The position numbers were made by a program, and so were the translations under genes. The notes beneath the pieces are model-generated. The model saw nothing but the letters and a program-made list of their open reading frames with translations. It ran no database searches and was not told the origin of the DNA. A stretch of DNA of 64,000 nt, taken from Lentzea albidocapillata. Its GTDB lineage: Bacteria; Actinomycetota; Actinomycetes; Mycobacteriales; Pseudonocardiaceae. This document shows positions 56,088 to 64,000 of the stretch, one piece after another. Each line of letters starts with the position of its first letter. Position 1 is the first letter of the stretch. Location of the stretch: positions 12,824-76,823 of the forward strand of contig NZ_JOEA01000031.1 of NCBI RefSeq assembly GCF_000719115.1, given 5' to 3'.

Positions 56088-56792
56088 TCAGACCAGCTGG
56101 TAGAGCAAGCCGTGTTTGCTTTTCATGGTGGACTCGACGGACTCGGCGAGGGCGGAGTCGCGGACCAGGAGGCCGAACTCGACGTTGCGGTTCTCCGCAC
56201 TGAACGAGAAGTTGGCGCTGGTCAGCATCAGGACCTCGTGGTCGATGACGATGAACTTGGCGTGGCTGACGACTTGCTTGCCGTTGGGCAGTTCGGCGGA
56301 CTGGTAGATGGTTGCGTTCGGCAGCTGGGCCTTGATCTTGACGGCGTCGGCCTTGTCCCCGTCAACGTAGACCGTGACGACGACTCCCGGTTGTTTGGAC
56401 GCTTCTCTGAGCACAGTCCACATCTGGGAGGTCTGCTCGAAGTTGTACGTCGCGCATACGATCGATTGTCGCGCCGCCCGGACAAGGCGATGGAACTCGC
56501 CCGTGAGATGTCCGATGTTCGCTTCGTTGCCAGGCATGGTCCACACCGGAGTTAGGTCGCGGTGAAGCGACTTGGCTCCGGCAATGGCACGCAGGACGCT
56601 TGCAGCTCGTTCACCGTCGACATGGCTCAGACCTGCTGCGGCGAGCAGCTGTTTGGCTTCCTCGCGCCGGACGGCGTTGATGACGGCGAGTGCCTTGATG
56701 GTGTGCTGTCTGGACGCGAACTGAACCGCCAGCGCCTCGGCTTCGCCAGCAGTCAGAAACTCCCCAAGGACGCGGAAAGGGTCAGAGGGCAT
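56088..56792 (-). CDS. drmC: DISARM protein DrmC, phospholipase D-like
   Basis: This 234-residue PLD-fold nuclease-like protein carries one HKD motif, HAKFIVIDHEVLMLTSANFS, with H177, K179 and D184. DrmC accompanies DrmA and DrmB in DISARM; it is not always needed for defence. ATG at 56792 has GGGGG 5 nt upstream and overlaps the end of drmB by 11 bp; GTG at 56804 is an alternative. It ends the operon. Confidence 0.9.
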   Translation of the reverse strand: MPSDPFRVLGEFLTAGEAEALAVQFASRQHTIKALAVINAVRREEAKQLLAAAGLSHVDGERAASVLRAIAGAKSLHRDLTPVWTMPGNEANIGHLTGEFHRLVRAARQSIVCATYNFEQTSQMWTVLREASKQPGVVVTVYVDGDKADAVKIKAQLPNATIYQSAELPNGKQVVSHAKFIVIDHEVLMLTSANFSFSAENRNVEFGLLVRDSALAESVESTMKSKHGLLYQLV

Positions 56793-58827
56793 CCACACCC
56801 CCAAAGAACCCAGGCACGGACTCGCCCATGGTCGTCGGGAGGTTCAGCATGAACCGCCGGTCGAGGAAACGATTGGCCTTCTCACAGGAGGTCTCCGAGG
56901 CGAACGAACAGCAGTGACACGCTGCACCGTGCAGGAAATCCTCTGCAGCGCTCGGGGTTCGCATCGCACAGACCGGATCCGACGAACAGCGCGACGCGCG
57001 GCGCAATGCGGACACCACAAGACCGTGCAGCCGTTTGGGTTCGGAGAGCGCGACGAGGCCGCCAAGGGTTCCGTCGCTGTCGGAAGCGGTGGTGCAGATG
57101 AGCAAACCGGCAGCCGCTTCACGCTGAGGCGAGCTGTCCCAGCCGTAGATTCGCTCGGTCAGGCTGGCAGATCCATACCCGCTGGACATCGCCATCTCAC
57201 GAATCAGCACGTGCGAAAGCGTGTGCAGCAACCAGTAGCGAGGTAGGGGCAAGCGGTCGTCAGGCTCGACCTTTTTGGCAGTCTCCGAGAACCGCCGCCT
57301 GAAGTTCAGCTCGTGGGCAGCTCGATGCGACTCCCACAACGAGCTCGACTTGATCGTTCGCTCCCAACGCGCAACAGCATCGAGGTCGAGCTGAAGAAAG
57401 ATGCCTTCTCCACGATCCTCTGTTGCCGGCACCCAGGTGGGTTTGCCGTTGCGTGTGAGCTTGACCAGGCGACTGGCGAGGTCGTTCACGCGGTCCATCT
57501 CATCGAGCCGGGTGAAGCCGAGAACGGCATTGACCTTCTTCATCTTGTTGACGGCCACGACGCGGCTGATCATCGGATGCAGGTCGTCGTTGCGCTGCAT
57601 CTCGGTGACCATCAGACCGCTGGGGTGCTGCTGTTGAGGAAACAGTGTTGGTTTTTGGAGGTAGCGCCACTCGGGAACCAGCAGCTCGACCGGGTCCCAG
57701 TCGGCGCGCTTCTTCTCCCACTCCTCCGCTGATTCCGCTGGGGCCAGCACGTCAGCGACCGCGGCAGCGATGTCGGAGTCCGTAAGACCGTCGAGGTCAA
57801 TCTTGTTCGCGGTGGCCAGCGCCTTGATGACCTCTATCTGATCGCCGAACTTCTCGACCTGCTCGACGCCGAGCTCGACACGCAACTGGTCAGCAAGAGC
57901 TTCCTTTTCCTCAGCCTCAGTGCGAGGCATGACAATGATCGACTGAGTGGAAGCGAACCAGAGGTTCGACGCACCCATCATGATCAGTGCAGGGCGGGCG
58001 TCGCACGCGCTGTCGAAAGCGTTGAGGTGTGGGTGTCGCCCTCGGCACTGCTGCGGGAGCTTCTCCCGACCAACTGAGCCCTGCGCCTCGGCCATGCCTC
58101 GCGTCTTGCCACACGAGGCGCACGCGATGATGGAACCGACGCTCTTGCCGACGTTCGCATCACGCATCTTCAAGTCGGGCAACTCGGCCTTGAAGCACTT
58201 GCTGCCCCTATGCACCCACAGCGAGTACGGGAACTCGTCGAGGTGACCGTTGGTACAGGTCAGCAGGTGCTGCGCTGGAACGGCGGGGCTGCCTGACTTC
58301 TTGTTGGACTTGCCGCCACGACCAGGGCAGTTCTTGTGGGCGAACTGCGCCAGGTCGGGCCGAAACGGGTGTGTGTTGGTGTAGCTGAAGCGTGATAGCG
58401 GGCCAAGGTAGTCACATCCGGTGCAACGAAACCATTGCGGGAAAACACGTGCGGGGATGCCGAGGTCGGCGCCTTCGTTGGACATGCCCGTCCGCTTCGG
58501 CTGCCACGGGAACGGTCGTAGTGCATCAACCTGTGGGCCGAGATGCAGCCGGACGACATTGAGCAGGCGTGGTTCGAGGATCGTCGGCACGTGGTCACGG
58601 CGCTTCCAGATCAGCTCCCAGTCGCTGAGGCCGGCGGGCATGATCGAAAAGTTCGGCAGGTCCATGATCGCGCCGGGACCGTAGGTGTAGAGCAGCGAGG
58701 ACGGACGGGCAGAACCAACCTTTGCACGGTTCTTGACCACGCCTTCTTCGGCGTCACCAAGCGGATCGAGCAGCTCCAGCTCGTCGTGCAGCATGTCCTC
58801 ACCCGAATCGGGCAGCAGGTCGGTCAT
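56782..58827 (-). CDS. drmB: DISARM protein DrmB, DUF1998
   Basis: This 681-residue protein has the DUF1998 domain (about 530-650: WLLHTLSHVLIREMAMSSGYGSASLTERIYG, GGLVALSEPKRL, CMR-type Cys cluster HGAACHCCSFASETSCEKANRFLDRRF) and earlier Cys pairs (CTGC, CASCG). DrmB forms the DNA-loading complex with DrmA. ATG at 58827 overlaps the drmA stop by one base (TGATG) with AGGAGGAC upstream, so translation is coupled. Confidence 0.92.
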   Translation of the reverse strand: MTDLLPDSGEDMLHDELELLDPLGDAEEGVVKNRAKVGSARPSSLLYTYGPGAIMDLPNFSIMPAGLSDWELIWKRRDHVPTILEPRLLNVVRLHLGPQVDALRPFPWQPKRTGMSNEGADLGIPARVFPQWFRCTGCDYLGPLSRFSYTNTHPFRPDLAQFAHKNCPGRGGKSNKKSGSPAVPAQHLLTCTNGHLDEFPYSLWVHRGSKCFKAELPDLKMRDANVGKSVGSIIACASCGKTRGMAEAQGSVGREKLPQQCRGRHPHLNAFDSACDARPALIMMGASNLWFASTQSIIVMPRTEAEEKEALADQLRVELGVEQVEKFGDQIEVIKALATANKIDLDGLTDSDIAAAVADVLAPAESAEEWEKKRADWDPVELLVPEWRYLQKPTLFPQQQHPSGLMVTEMQRNDDLHPMISRVVAVNKMKKVNAVLGFTRLDEMDRVNDLASRLVKLTRNGKPTWVPATEDRGEGIFLQLDLDAVARWERTIKSSSLWESHRAAHELNFRRRFSETAKKVEPDDRLPLPRYWLLHTLSHVLIREMAMSSGYGSASLTERIYGWDSSPQREAAAGLLICTTASDSDGTLGGLVALSEPKRLHGLVVSALRRASRCSSDPVCAMRTPSAAEDFLHGAACHCCSFASETSCEKANRFLDRRFMLNLPTTMGESVPGFFGGVDAL

Positions 58828-61800
58828 CAGTCCTCCTCGCCGAACGGCAGGGTCCAGTCAGGTACGCCTTCGGGCGCACGAGCGAAGAGCCGCTCGGGCA
58901 CCGGACTGACCAGCAGATTGATCTCAGGCTGGACTTCACGCATGGAGTTCGCGATGACGAACGGCGCTTCAAGGGATCCGCCAGCTGACGCTTTGGCATT
59001 TTCCGGGCTGATGATCAGCGGCAGGTACTTGCCACCTTCTCCAGTGCGCTCGTACACCAGCGTTCTGTGCATATCCGTGGCGCGCTTGGCGCGCTCAGCC
59101 CAGCGGTCAAGCCGGTTGACCAGCAAGTCGCTGGCTCGCTTGGTCGCTGCCTCATCGGACGCGGCAGCCGCGATGCGCTTCTTGAGTTTCTCGGTGATCG
59201 CCTCGAGGACAGCGCGCTGGTCTCTGATTCGCCACGCTTCCCGCTCTGGGGACAAGCCATCGCTGACAGCGGCTTGCAGAACCCGTGCCGCACTGACAAG
59301 CAGACCGTCGATACCGCGCGCCAGCGAGGTCGGCGAGTAGGGCGTCACAGACAGCGCTTCAACCTGGGCGTAGAAAGTCTCGTGGTAGTGCCGAAACTGC
59401 TCAAAGTGCGCGAGGTCGCGGGGCCGAGCCCAGTTGCCCAGCGACACGACCAGTCCAGGCCGCGCGGACGCGTCACGACCGACGCGCGAGGAAGCCTGGA
59501 TGTACTCGGCCGTGTTCTTTGGCTGCCCCACCACCAGCATCAGCCCGAGCCGCTGGACGTCAACACCGACCTGCAACATCGAGGTCGCCAGCACCACGTC
59601 GAAGGGTGAGTCGGCTTCGCCGCGCCGCGCGGCCTGCTTACCCTCCTTCAAATCCGCCATGCGCTGACGGAAAGCGTCGGTGCTGTCGTAGTCCGGATCG
59701 AACTCGAGCCCGAGGCGGTCGAGCGTCGTGCCGATCTCTGAGGACGCGATGCGTGAGGTCAGCTCGCCGGTCTTCAACAAACCGAAGCTCGCGCCAAGGC
59801 GGCTCGGGAATCCGGAGTCCTTGCGAGGCCGTTTGACCCGGTTCTGGACGTCGTCGGCCACATAGCGCGCCATACCGGCCAGCTCGCGGGTGGCGTTGAA
59901 GTAACCGACCAAAGTCATGTACGGGTCGGCAGGGGCTCCGGCCCTGTCCAGCAGCAGCTGCCCCGCGGAAAGCAGGACCTCCGATACGCGGATCTCGACA
60001 CTGGACAGACGCACGCCCTGAGCGCTGACACCGATGTAACGACGACCTGGATTCTTCTCGTTGATCGGAACTTCCTGGGAAAAGAACGTGTCAGCAACGT
60101 CCAGTACTTGCGGTGGAAAGATCGCGAGATGGCGTCCATACAGTCGGCGAACCTGTTCCTGAGCGTTGCGCACCGTCGCGGTCGAGGCGACGATCAGTGG
60201 CTTCACTGGTGAGCCGTCAGGCTTTTCCCACGACGACAGAGTCTCGACTGCGACTTCGAACAGACCTACTGAAGTTCCAAGCGCGCCGGTGATGAGGTGC
60301 AACTCGTCCTGGATGATCAAGTCGGGCGGACGAAGCCGGCTGACCGGAACCACCGCCGCCGCCGGCACACCGTCGCTGGCGGGGTGGGAGCCGACTTGAC
60401 ATGGTGCGTAGTCAGTGTGGACGTAGCCGTGGCGACCGCAACGACGGCTGACGTACCCGAACAGCGCGGCGGCCTCGCCTTCACGGGCCAGGCGGGCGAA
60501 CTTGTCGACCGTGGCTATCAAGAAGGCCGGCGTGAGGCGGTAGATCTCCTCGTCAACGGTAAGCACGGGAAGGCCTTCACTGACGGCTCCCCCCTTGGAG
60601 AACGGACACCGAGCCAACTCGTCACCGCAGTGAACGAAGACGCGCCGCTTCGTCGCGTCGGCCTTCACGTGAGCCGCGGTAATCGGCGTGCCGCACCACG
60701 GGCAACGCTGGATCTGCAGGACGGTGAGCCGGTGCCGACCGAACTCGTTGGCCTTCTTGAGCTGTTCGTCAGCCTCCTCGAACCGCTTGGGGCTGACATC
60801 GGTTCCGACCCACAGACCGATACGGAAAGGCTCGCTGCCCCAGATCGCTTCGTCGTCACGGCGTGCGAGTTCGGCAGCGCACACGAGCGCGGTCGCACGC
60901 TGGAACTGCTGCGCAGTCAGCAGGCGCAACGTGTAGCGCATGAGGACCGCAATCCCATCGCGGCCGTCCAGTTGTCCATCTGCAGACTCCACGACGCCCT
61001 GACGACGACGGATGGCGAATGCGTATGCAGCAAGGCCGAGGTACGCCTCGGTCTTGCCACCACCAGTCGGGAAGAACAGGAGCTCGACCTGCGACTGGTG
61101 CTCCGCACTGCGGATCGACGCACCGGGATCGGTCAGGGCACCGAGCTGCATCAAGATGAAGGCGAGCTGGAACGGGCGCCACGACGCAGCCGCGGCACCC
61201 CGTTCCTCAACAGTCTCCTGTGCCCGCTCGATCGACAAGGAGGCATCGGCCGAACGCACTGCGGCCACCTGGGAAGCAATCCGCTGGTCTCGCATCACCC
61301 GGTTCATGAACTGGAAGCACCGCAACGCTTCCTCGTCACCGGTAATGTGTTCCAGCCCCACGTTCAGCCGCGTATGCACCTCCCTGGCCCGCCACAATGC
61401 GAACTCAGCCGTCTCCTGGAGATGACCGGGCAGCTTCGCCGCAGCGGCTTCCTGAATGTCAAGCCATGTCCCGTAGCCATCTACGAGTGGAGCGAGCCCA
61501 GCTCGCAGATCGTCGGCGGAAGCCGACACCAGGGCGTCCATGGACAGCAGCGCATCTTCGACAGATCGAGCCCTGGTTTGCGGCGTCTCACCAATAGGCA
61601 GCCAGGTCGTCTCGACCGTGGTTGCCCGACGCGACCCAGCCTTGACTGTCCAATCAGCCGAACAAGTACGTCCGATAGCGAACTCCAGCCGGTTGCGGTA
61701 CTGGAGGTTGAGCTGTTTGACCTCTTCGTCGTGCTCAGGCCAGTCCTGCTCCAGCGTGTCCTGCACAGGCAGGAACACCTCGCCGCCGCCCGCATCGACC

Positions 61801-62537
61801 ACCAGTTTGGTCTGGAACATCCACATGCTCAGCGGGATCGGCATGGGCGTTTCACGGTCGTTGCACAGCGCGATCTCAACCAATACCCGGCCATACCTCG
61901 GGTCGTTGTAGCGGTCGATTCGCAACACGATCGACTCTTTCAACTGCACGGTGGCGGTCTGGCCATGCACGAGGTCAGCCAAGCGGATCGTGCGAGTCTC
62001 CTCGACAGGCGTGCGCTGGTACCCCCTGATTGGGCGGCCCGCTTTCGAGACCTTCTCAGTCTCGACCGTCTCGTACGTCCCCCACGACGCAATGACCCGG
62101 AACGCTTCGAGGTCACCGGGTACCTGAAATCGCAGGCCCATCGACGCCGGGATCATCAATCCTTGTTTTGGAGCGCGATCCTCGGCATCGTCGTCTTCGG
62201 CGTCCGCCTCAGTGTCATCGGCCGCGTACGCCGGCACACCACGCCCCTCAGCCATCCCGTCGCCATCCGTGCGTACCTCGATCAGGTCACCGCCATCGGA
62301 GTCGCCGGGAGACGCTGTCGCCGAGCCGACCAGCTTCACCGGAGCGATGTGCCCGACGAGGTACTGCGAGCGTGGACTGAACGGCAGTGTCTCCTCGGGG
62401 CCGTGACTTGGACCAAGCAGCTCACGCTGCAGGATGTCCACGAGGTTCTCGCGCACCGCGTACGACGAACCGTCCAGCTCGTAGCTCAGCTCGTACGACG
62501 CCTGCGCGGCCGACGTCTCTGTGGTTGCCTCCGTCAC
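58827..62537 (-). CDS. drmA: DISARM helicase DrmA
   Basis: This 1236-residue SF2 helicase is the core of DISARM, which blocks entering unmodified phage DNA. Walker A is GGGKT at 492-496 (FFPTGGGKTEAYLGLA), motif II is DELH at 744-747 (LIIQDELHLITGALGTSVG), then VASTATVRNAQEQV, and late motifs TSMLQVGVDVQRLGLMLVVGQPKNTAEYIQASSRVGRD. The N-terminal 450 residues hold a DNA-binding region. GTG at 62537 overlaps the recombinase stop by 4 nt (GTGA); a start at 62567 is possible but would overlap more. Base composition is lower in GC than neighbouring core genes. Confidence 0.93.
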   Translation of the reverse strand: MTEATTETSAAQASYELSYELDGSSYAVRENLVDILQRELLGPSHGPEETLPFSPRSQYLVGHIAPVKLVGSATASPGDSDGGDLIEVRTDGDGMAEGRGVPAYAADDTEADAEDDDAEDRAPKQGLMIPASMGLRFQVPGDLEAFRVIASWGTYETVETEKVSKAGRPIRGYQRTPVEETRTIRLADLVHGQTATVQLKESIVLRIDRYNDPRYGRVLVEIALCNDRETPMPIPLSMWMFQTKLVVDAGGGEVFLPVQDTLEQDWPEHDEEVKQLNLQYRNRLEFAIGRTCSADWTVKAGSRRATTVETTWLPIGETPQTRARSVEDALLSMDALVSASADDLRAGLAPLVDGYGTWLDIQEAAAAKLPGHLQETAEFALWRAREVHTRLNVGLEHITGDEEALRCFQFMNRVMRDQRIASQVAAVRSADASLSIERAQETVEERGAAAASWRPFQLAFILMQLGALTDPGASIRSAEHQSQVELLFFPTGGGKTEAYLGLAAYAFAIRRRQGVVESADGQLDGRDGIAVLMRYTLRLLTAQQFQRATALVCAAELARRDDEAIWGSEPFRIGLWVGTDVSPKRFEEADEQLKKANEFGRHRLTVLQIQRCPWCGTPITAAHVKADATKRRVFVHCGDELARCPFSKGGAVSEGLPVLTVDEEIYRLTPAFLIATVDKFARLAREGEAAALFGYVSRRCGRHGYVHTDYAPCQVGSHPASDGVPAAAVVPVSRLRPPDLIIQDELHLITGALGTSVGLFEVAVETLSSWEKPDGSPVKPLIVASTATVRNAQEQVRRLYGRHLAIFPPQVLDVADTFFSQEVPINEKNPGRRYIGVSAQGVRLSSVEIRVSEVLLSAGQLLLDRAGAPADPYMTLVGYFNATRELAGMARYVADDVQNRVKRPRKDSGFPSRLGASFGLLKTGELTSRIASSEIGTTLDRLGLEFDPDYDSTDAFRQRMADLKEGKQAARRGEADSPFDVVLATSMLQVGVDVQRLGLMLVVGQPKNTAEYIQASSRVGRDASARPGLVVSLGNWARPRDLAHFEQFRHYHETFYAQVEALSVTPYSPTSLARGIDGLLVSAARVLQAAVSDGLSPEREAWRIRDQRAVLEAITEKLKKRIAAAASDEAATKRASDLLVNRLDRWAERAKRATDMHRTLVYERTGEGGKYLPLIISPENAKASAGGSLEAPFVIANSMREVQPEINLLVSPVPERLFARAPEGVPDWTLPFGEED

Positions 62538-63847
62538 AGCGGCAAGTCTGCCGTAGCGGTCTGACAAGTTCCGGTAGGCAGCTGTTTAGCGCGCCAACGG
62601 AGCAACACCCGATCTTCATCGAAGTAACGCCCCACGACGCCGCGGCGGATGCGGAGGCTCTCCAGCTGTGAAAGGAGGACCTCTCGCCTGGCCAACTCGT
62701 CAGCACTGGCGGCTTCCCAGCAGTACTGAACGGTCGCCGCTGAGAGCGGCTCACCTCCCCGTTCCGAAAGGAGGCGTTGCACCAGGTACGGGTCGAGCGT
62801 TGTCCTGCTCGCCGTCTGCTTGCACCTCGGACAGTAGATGATGGGGCGCTGCTGATTCGTCCCGCGACACATGTACACATCACAGGCGTCGCAGAGCGCA
62901 ACACGCGACAGAAACGGGCTCGTTGTCTTCCGATCTGAACGCTTGCGAGCCTGAGGACTATCCCTCGAATCGAGGATGTGCTGTAACTGCGCAAATTCAT
63001 CGGCCGTGATCACAGCCAGCGATTCATCAACCACCGGGTTGCCGTTCTCGTCTCGAACGACCGCGAACGGATCAACGCGCTTGCCACCCTTTCCCCTACC
63101 TGGATTGTGAGTCGTCATTCCAGCCAGAATGGGATTGCGCAGAAGTTGATCGACCGTCTGGCGGTTCCAGGTGACATTTCCCGCCTTGCGCTTCGCTCCG
63201 CCAGGCAGCGGCGCACCCGCGTCGGTCAGCCACTTTGCGATGGCATTGACGGCGCCACCGCGCAGAGCCATCCTGACCGCCTCGGTGAGCCAGCGGATAC
63301 GCTCCGCGTCCTTGACCAGCACACGACCCGGACCGTCTGGGTTCGCCGCCGACCGGTACCCATAAGCAACGCCGCCGCCTACCCAGCGGCCGTCCTTGAG
63401 CAACTGAGCTCGCGCAGCGCGGACGCGTGCCCTGATGGCCTCGGCTTCCATCTCGCCGAACACTGCCAGCATGACAGCGAAGGCACGGCCTTGCGGGCTG
63501 GTCATGTCGATCGGGTCCTCGACTGCGACGAGCCCCGCGCCTCGCTGCTGCAAAGTCTCGTCCGCATGGAGGAAGTCCAGTACCCGCCGCGCGAGCCGAT
63601 CCACCTTCCAGATGATCACGGCGTCGAAGCCGTCCGTAGAAAGCAGCGCGGTCCAGCCCTTGCGATCTTCGGGCCGACTGGCGGTCGCAGAGACTCCGTC
63701 GTCGATGAACTCGCCGACAACTTCCCACCCGCGAGCCTCAGCGTACTTGCGGCACGACCGGAGTTGGCGAGTGATCGAGACGGACTCCTCCTTGGTGACA
63801 CTGAGCCTGGCATAGAGGGCGCACCGGCGGACTTGATTGACGTTCAT
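62534..63847 (-). CDS. Serine recombinase (large-type integrase)
   Basis: This 437-residue site-specific recombinase has a resolvase domain with S16 nucleophile (CALYARLSVTKEESVSITRQ), GVSATASRPEDRKGW, IIWKVDRLARR and GEMEAEAIRARVRAA. A recombinase domain (about 170-270) and a zinc ribbon (CDACDVYMCRG...YCPRCKQ) plus coiled coil follow, the layout of phage-type large serine integrases, at the shorter end. ATG at 63847 is preferred over GTG at 63856. It lies at the island edge, next to an inverted repeat. Confidence 0.92.
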   Translation of the reverse strand: MNVNQVRRCALYARLSVTKEESVSITRQLRSCRKYAEARGWEVVGEFIDDGVSATASRPEDRKGWTALLSTDGFDAVIIWKVDRLARRVLDFLHADETLQQRGAGLVAVEDPIDMTSPQGRAFAVMLAVFGEMEAEAIRARVRAARAQLLKDGRWVGGGVAYGYRSAANPDGPGRVLVKDAERIRWLTEAVRMALRGGAVNAIAKWLTDAGAPLPGGAKRKAGNVTWNRQTVDQLLRNPILAGMTTHNPGRGKGGKRVDPFAVVRDENGNPVVDESLAVITADEFAQLQHILDSRDSPQARKRSDRKTTSPFLSRVALCDACDVYMCRGTNQQRPIIYCPRCKQTASRTTLDPYLVQRLLSERGGEPLSAATVQYCWEAASADELARREVLLSQLESLRIRRGVVGRYFDEDRVLLRWRAKQLPTGTCQTATADLPL

Positions 63848-63871
63848 GACAGTCACTCTGTCGTGTCAGAC

Positions 63872-64000
63872 GATCTTGCCTACTTTCCTCTGCAGGGGTG
63901 TGACCTCACTCCTGCAGAGGAAGGGCACCGTCGGACTGGTCGCCACGAACACGGTCGCCCAGGGCGACACGCGCGAGGTCGGCTTGGACGCGATGGTCGC
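63872..64000 (+). pseudogene. 5'-truncated N6-adenine DNA methyltransferase fragment (runs off window)
   Basis: In one plus-strand frame from 63900, the translation VTSLLQRKGTVGLVATN continuing TVAQGDTREVGLDAMV matches the region after the NPPF catalytic motif of large class I SAM-dependent DNA methyltransferases of type IIL/DISARM-like systems (from memory). Just upstream, DDLAYF, the equivalent of their DLVAYF, is in another frame (63872-63886), so a frameshift separates them. Motif I and the NPP[FY] site are absent: the recombinase gene begins 24 bp away. I infer a remnant cut by the insertion. Confidence 0.55.
63885..63922. repeat. Inverted repeat at the recombinase-methyltransferase junction
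   Basis: TTCCTCTGCAGG (63885-63896) and CCTGCAGAGGAA (63911-63922) form a perfect 12-bp inverted repeat around a 14-nt centre, 38 nt upstream of the recombinase ATG. It could be the recombinase binding/crossover region or a product of a small duplication that caused the methyltransferase frameshift. Confidence 0.65.

Larger units (their letters stand above)
54400..63884. mobile_element. Integrated genomic island carrying DISARM core genes
   Basis: The interval holds plasmid/AICE-type genes (HTH, DUF2637), drmC-drmB-drmA and a serine recombinase at its right side, and its genes are visibly lower in GC than the flanks. The left edge is placed after the MBL terminator and the right edge near the methyltransferase fragment; neither att site is proven. 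uvrC, a common neighbour of uvrA/MBL genes, is not seen and may lie beyond. Confidence 0.5.

Overview
The window is high-GC actinobacterial chromosome. The arrangement of core genes (infC-rpmI-rplT-trmH near pheST; uvrA beside a mycothiol-dependent enzyme), the many GTG starts and the actinobacterial LexA box suggest a Pseudonocardiales genome (Lentzea, Saccharothrix or a relative). The genus is inferred, not proven. I found no rRNA, tRNA or CRISPR array.

Layout. (1) 1-2382: the end of a sensor-kinase-like gene, a full NarL-type histidine kinase and its response regulator; a 162-bp MITE-like hairpin element has inserted into the kinase stop codon. (2) 2383-6132: soluble transhydrogenase, a secreted protein of unknown role, an AlkD-like DNA glycosylase and a membrane-anchored protein. 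(3) 6518-18398: translation genes pheT, pheS, trmH-like, rplT, rpmI and infC, interrupted by an HSP90-like ATPase, a TPR protein and an S41 peptidase; infC has a long leader with an intrinsic terminator. (4) 18392-30134: two small membrane genes, then a 3256-residue Rhs/YD-repeat polymorphic toxin with LamG, HINT and a C-terminal HExxH domain, followed directly by a probable immunity gene. (5) 30135-34211: two paralogous secreted beta-propeller proteins.

(6) 34271-40745: a divergent catabolic locus (RidA, IclR regulator, 2-keto-3-deoxygluconate-type kinase / PLP dehydratase, N-acyl-D-amino-acid deacylase, GntP permease). A perfect palindrome overlaps the dehydratase start codon. The enzymes fit breakdown of N-acetyl-D-glucosaminate, an oxidised chitin sugar, to phosphorylated ketodeoxygluconate. 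(7) 40750-48678: a lipoprotein, GH36 alpha-galactosidase, a frameshifted small lipoprotein, a flavin monooxygenase divergent from a TetR regulator with two tandem palindromic operators, two vWA-like membrane proteins, an SRPBCC protein and a small gene coupled to uvrA. (8) 48675-54355: uvrA with a LexA box, a mycothiol-dependent enzyme, an acyltransferase and an MBL-fold hydrolase.

(9) About 54400 to the right edge is an integrated island: HTH and DUF2637 genes of plasmid/AICE type, then on the minus strand a serine recombinase, drmA, drmB and drmC. These are the core genes of DISARM anti-phage defence. No intact DNA methyltransferase is visible; just beyond the recombinase lies a plus-strand, 5'-truncated and apparently frameshifted N6-adenine methyltransferase fragment. 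The recombinase stop and drmA start overlap by 4 nt, so integration and defence genes are probably co-translated. This is the most unusual system in the window.
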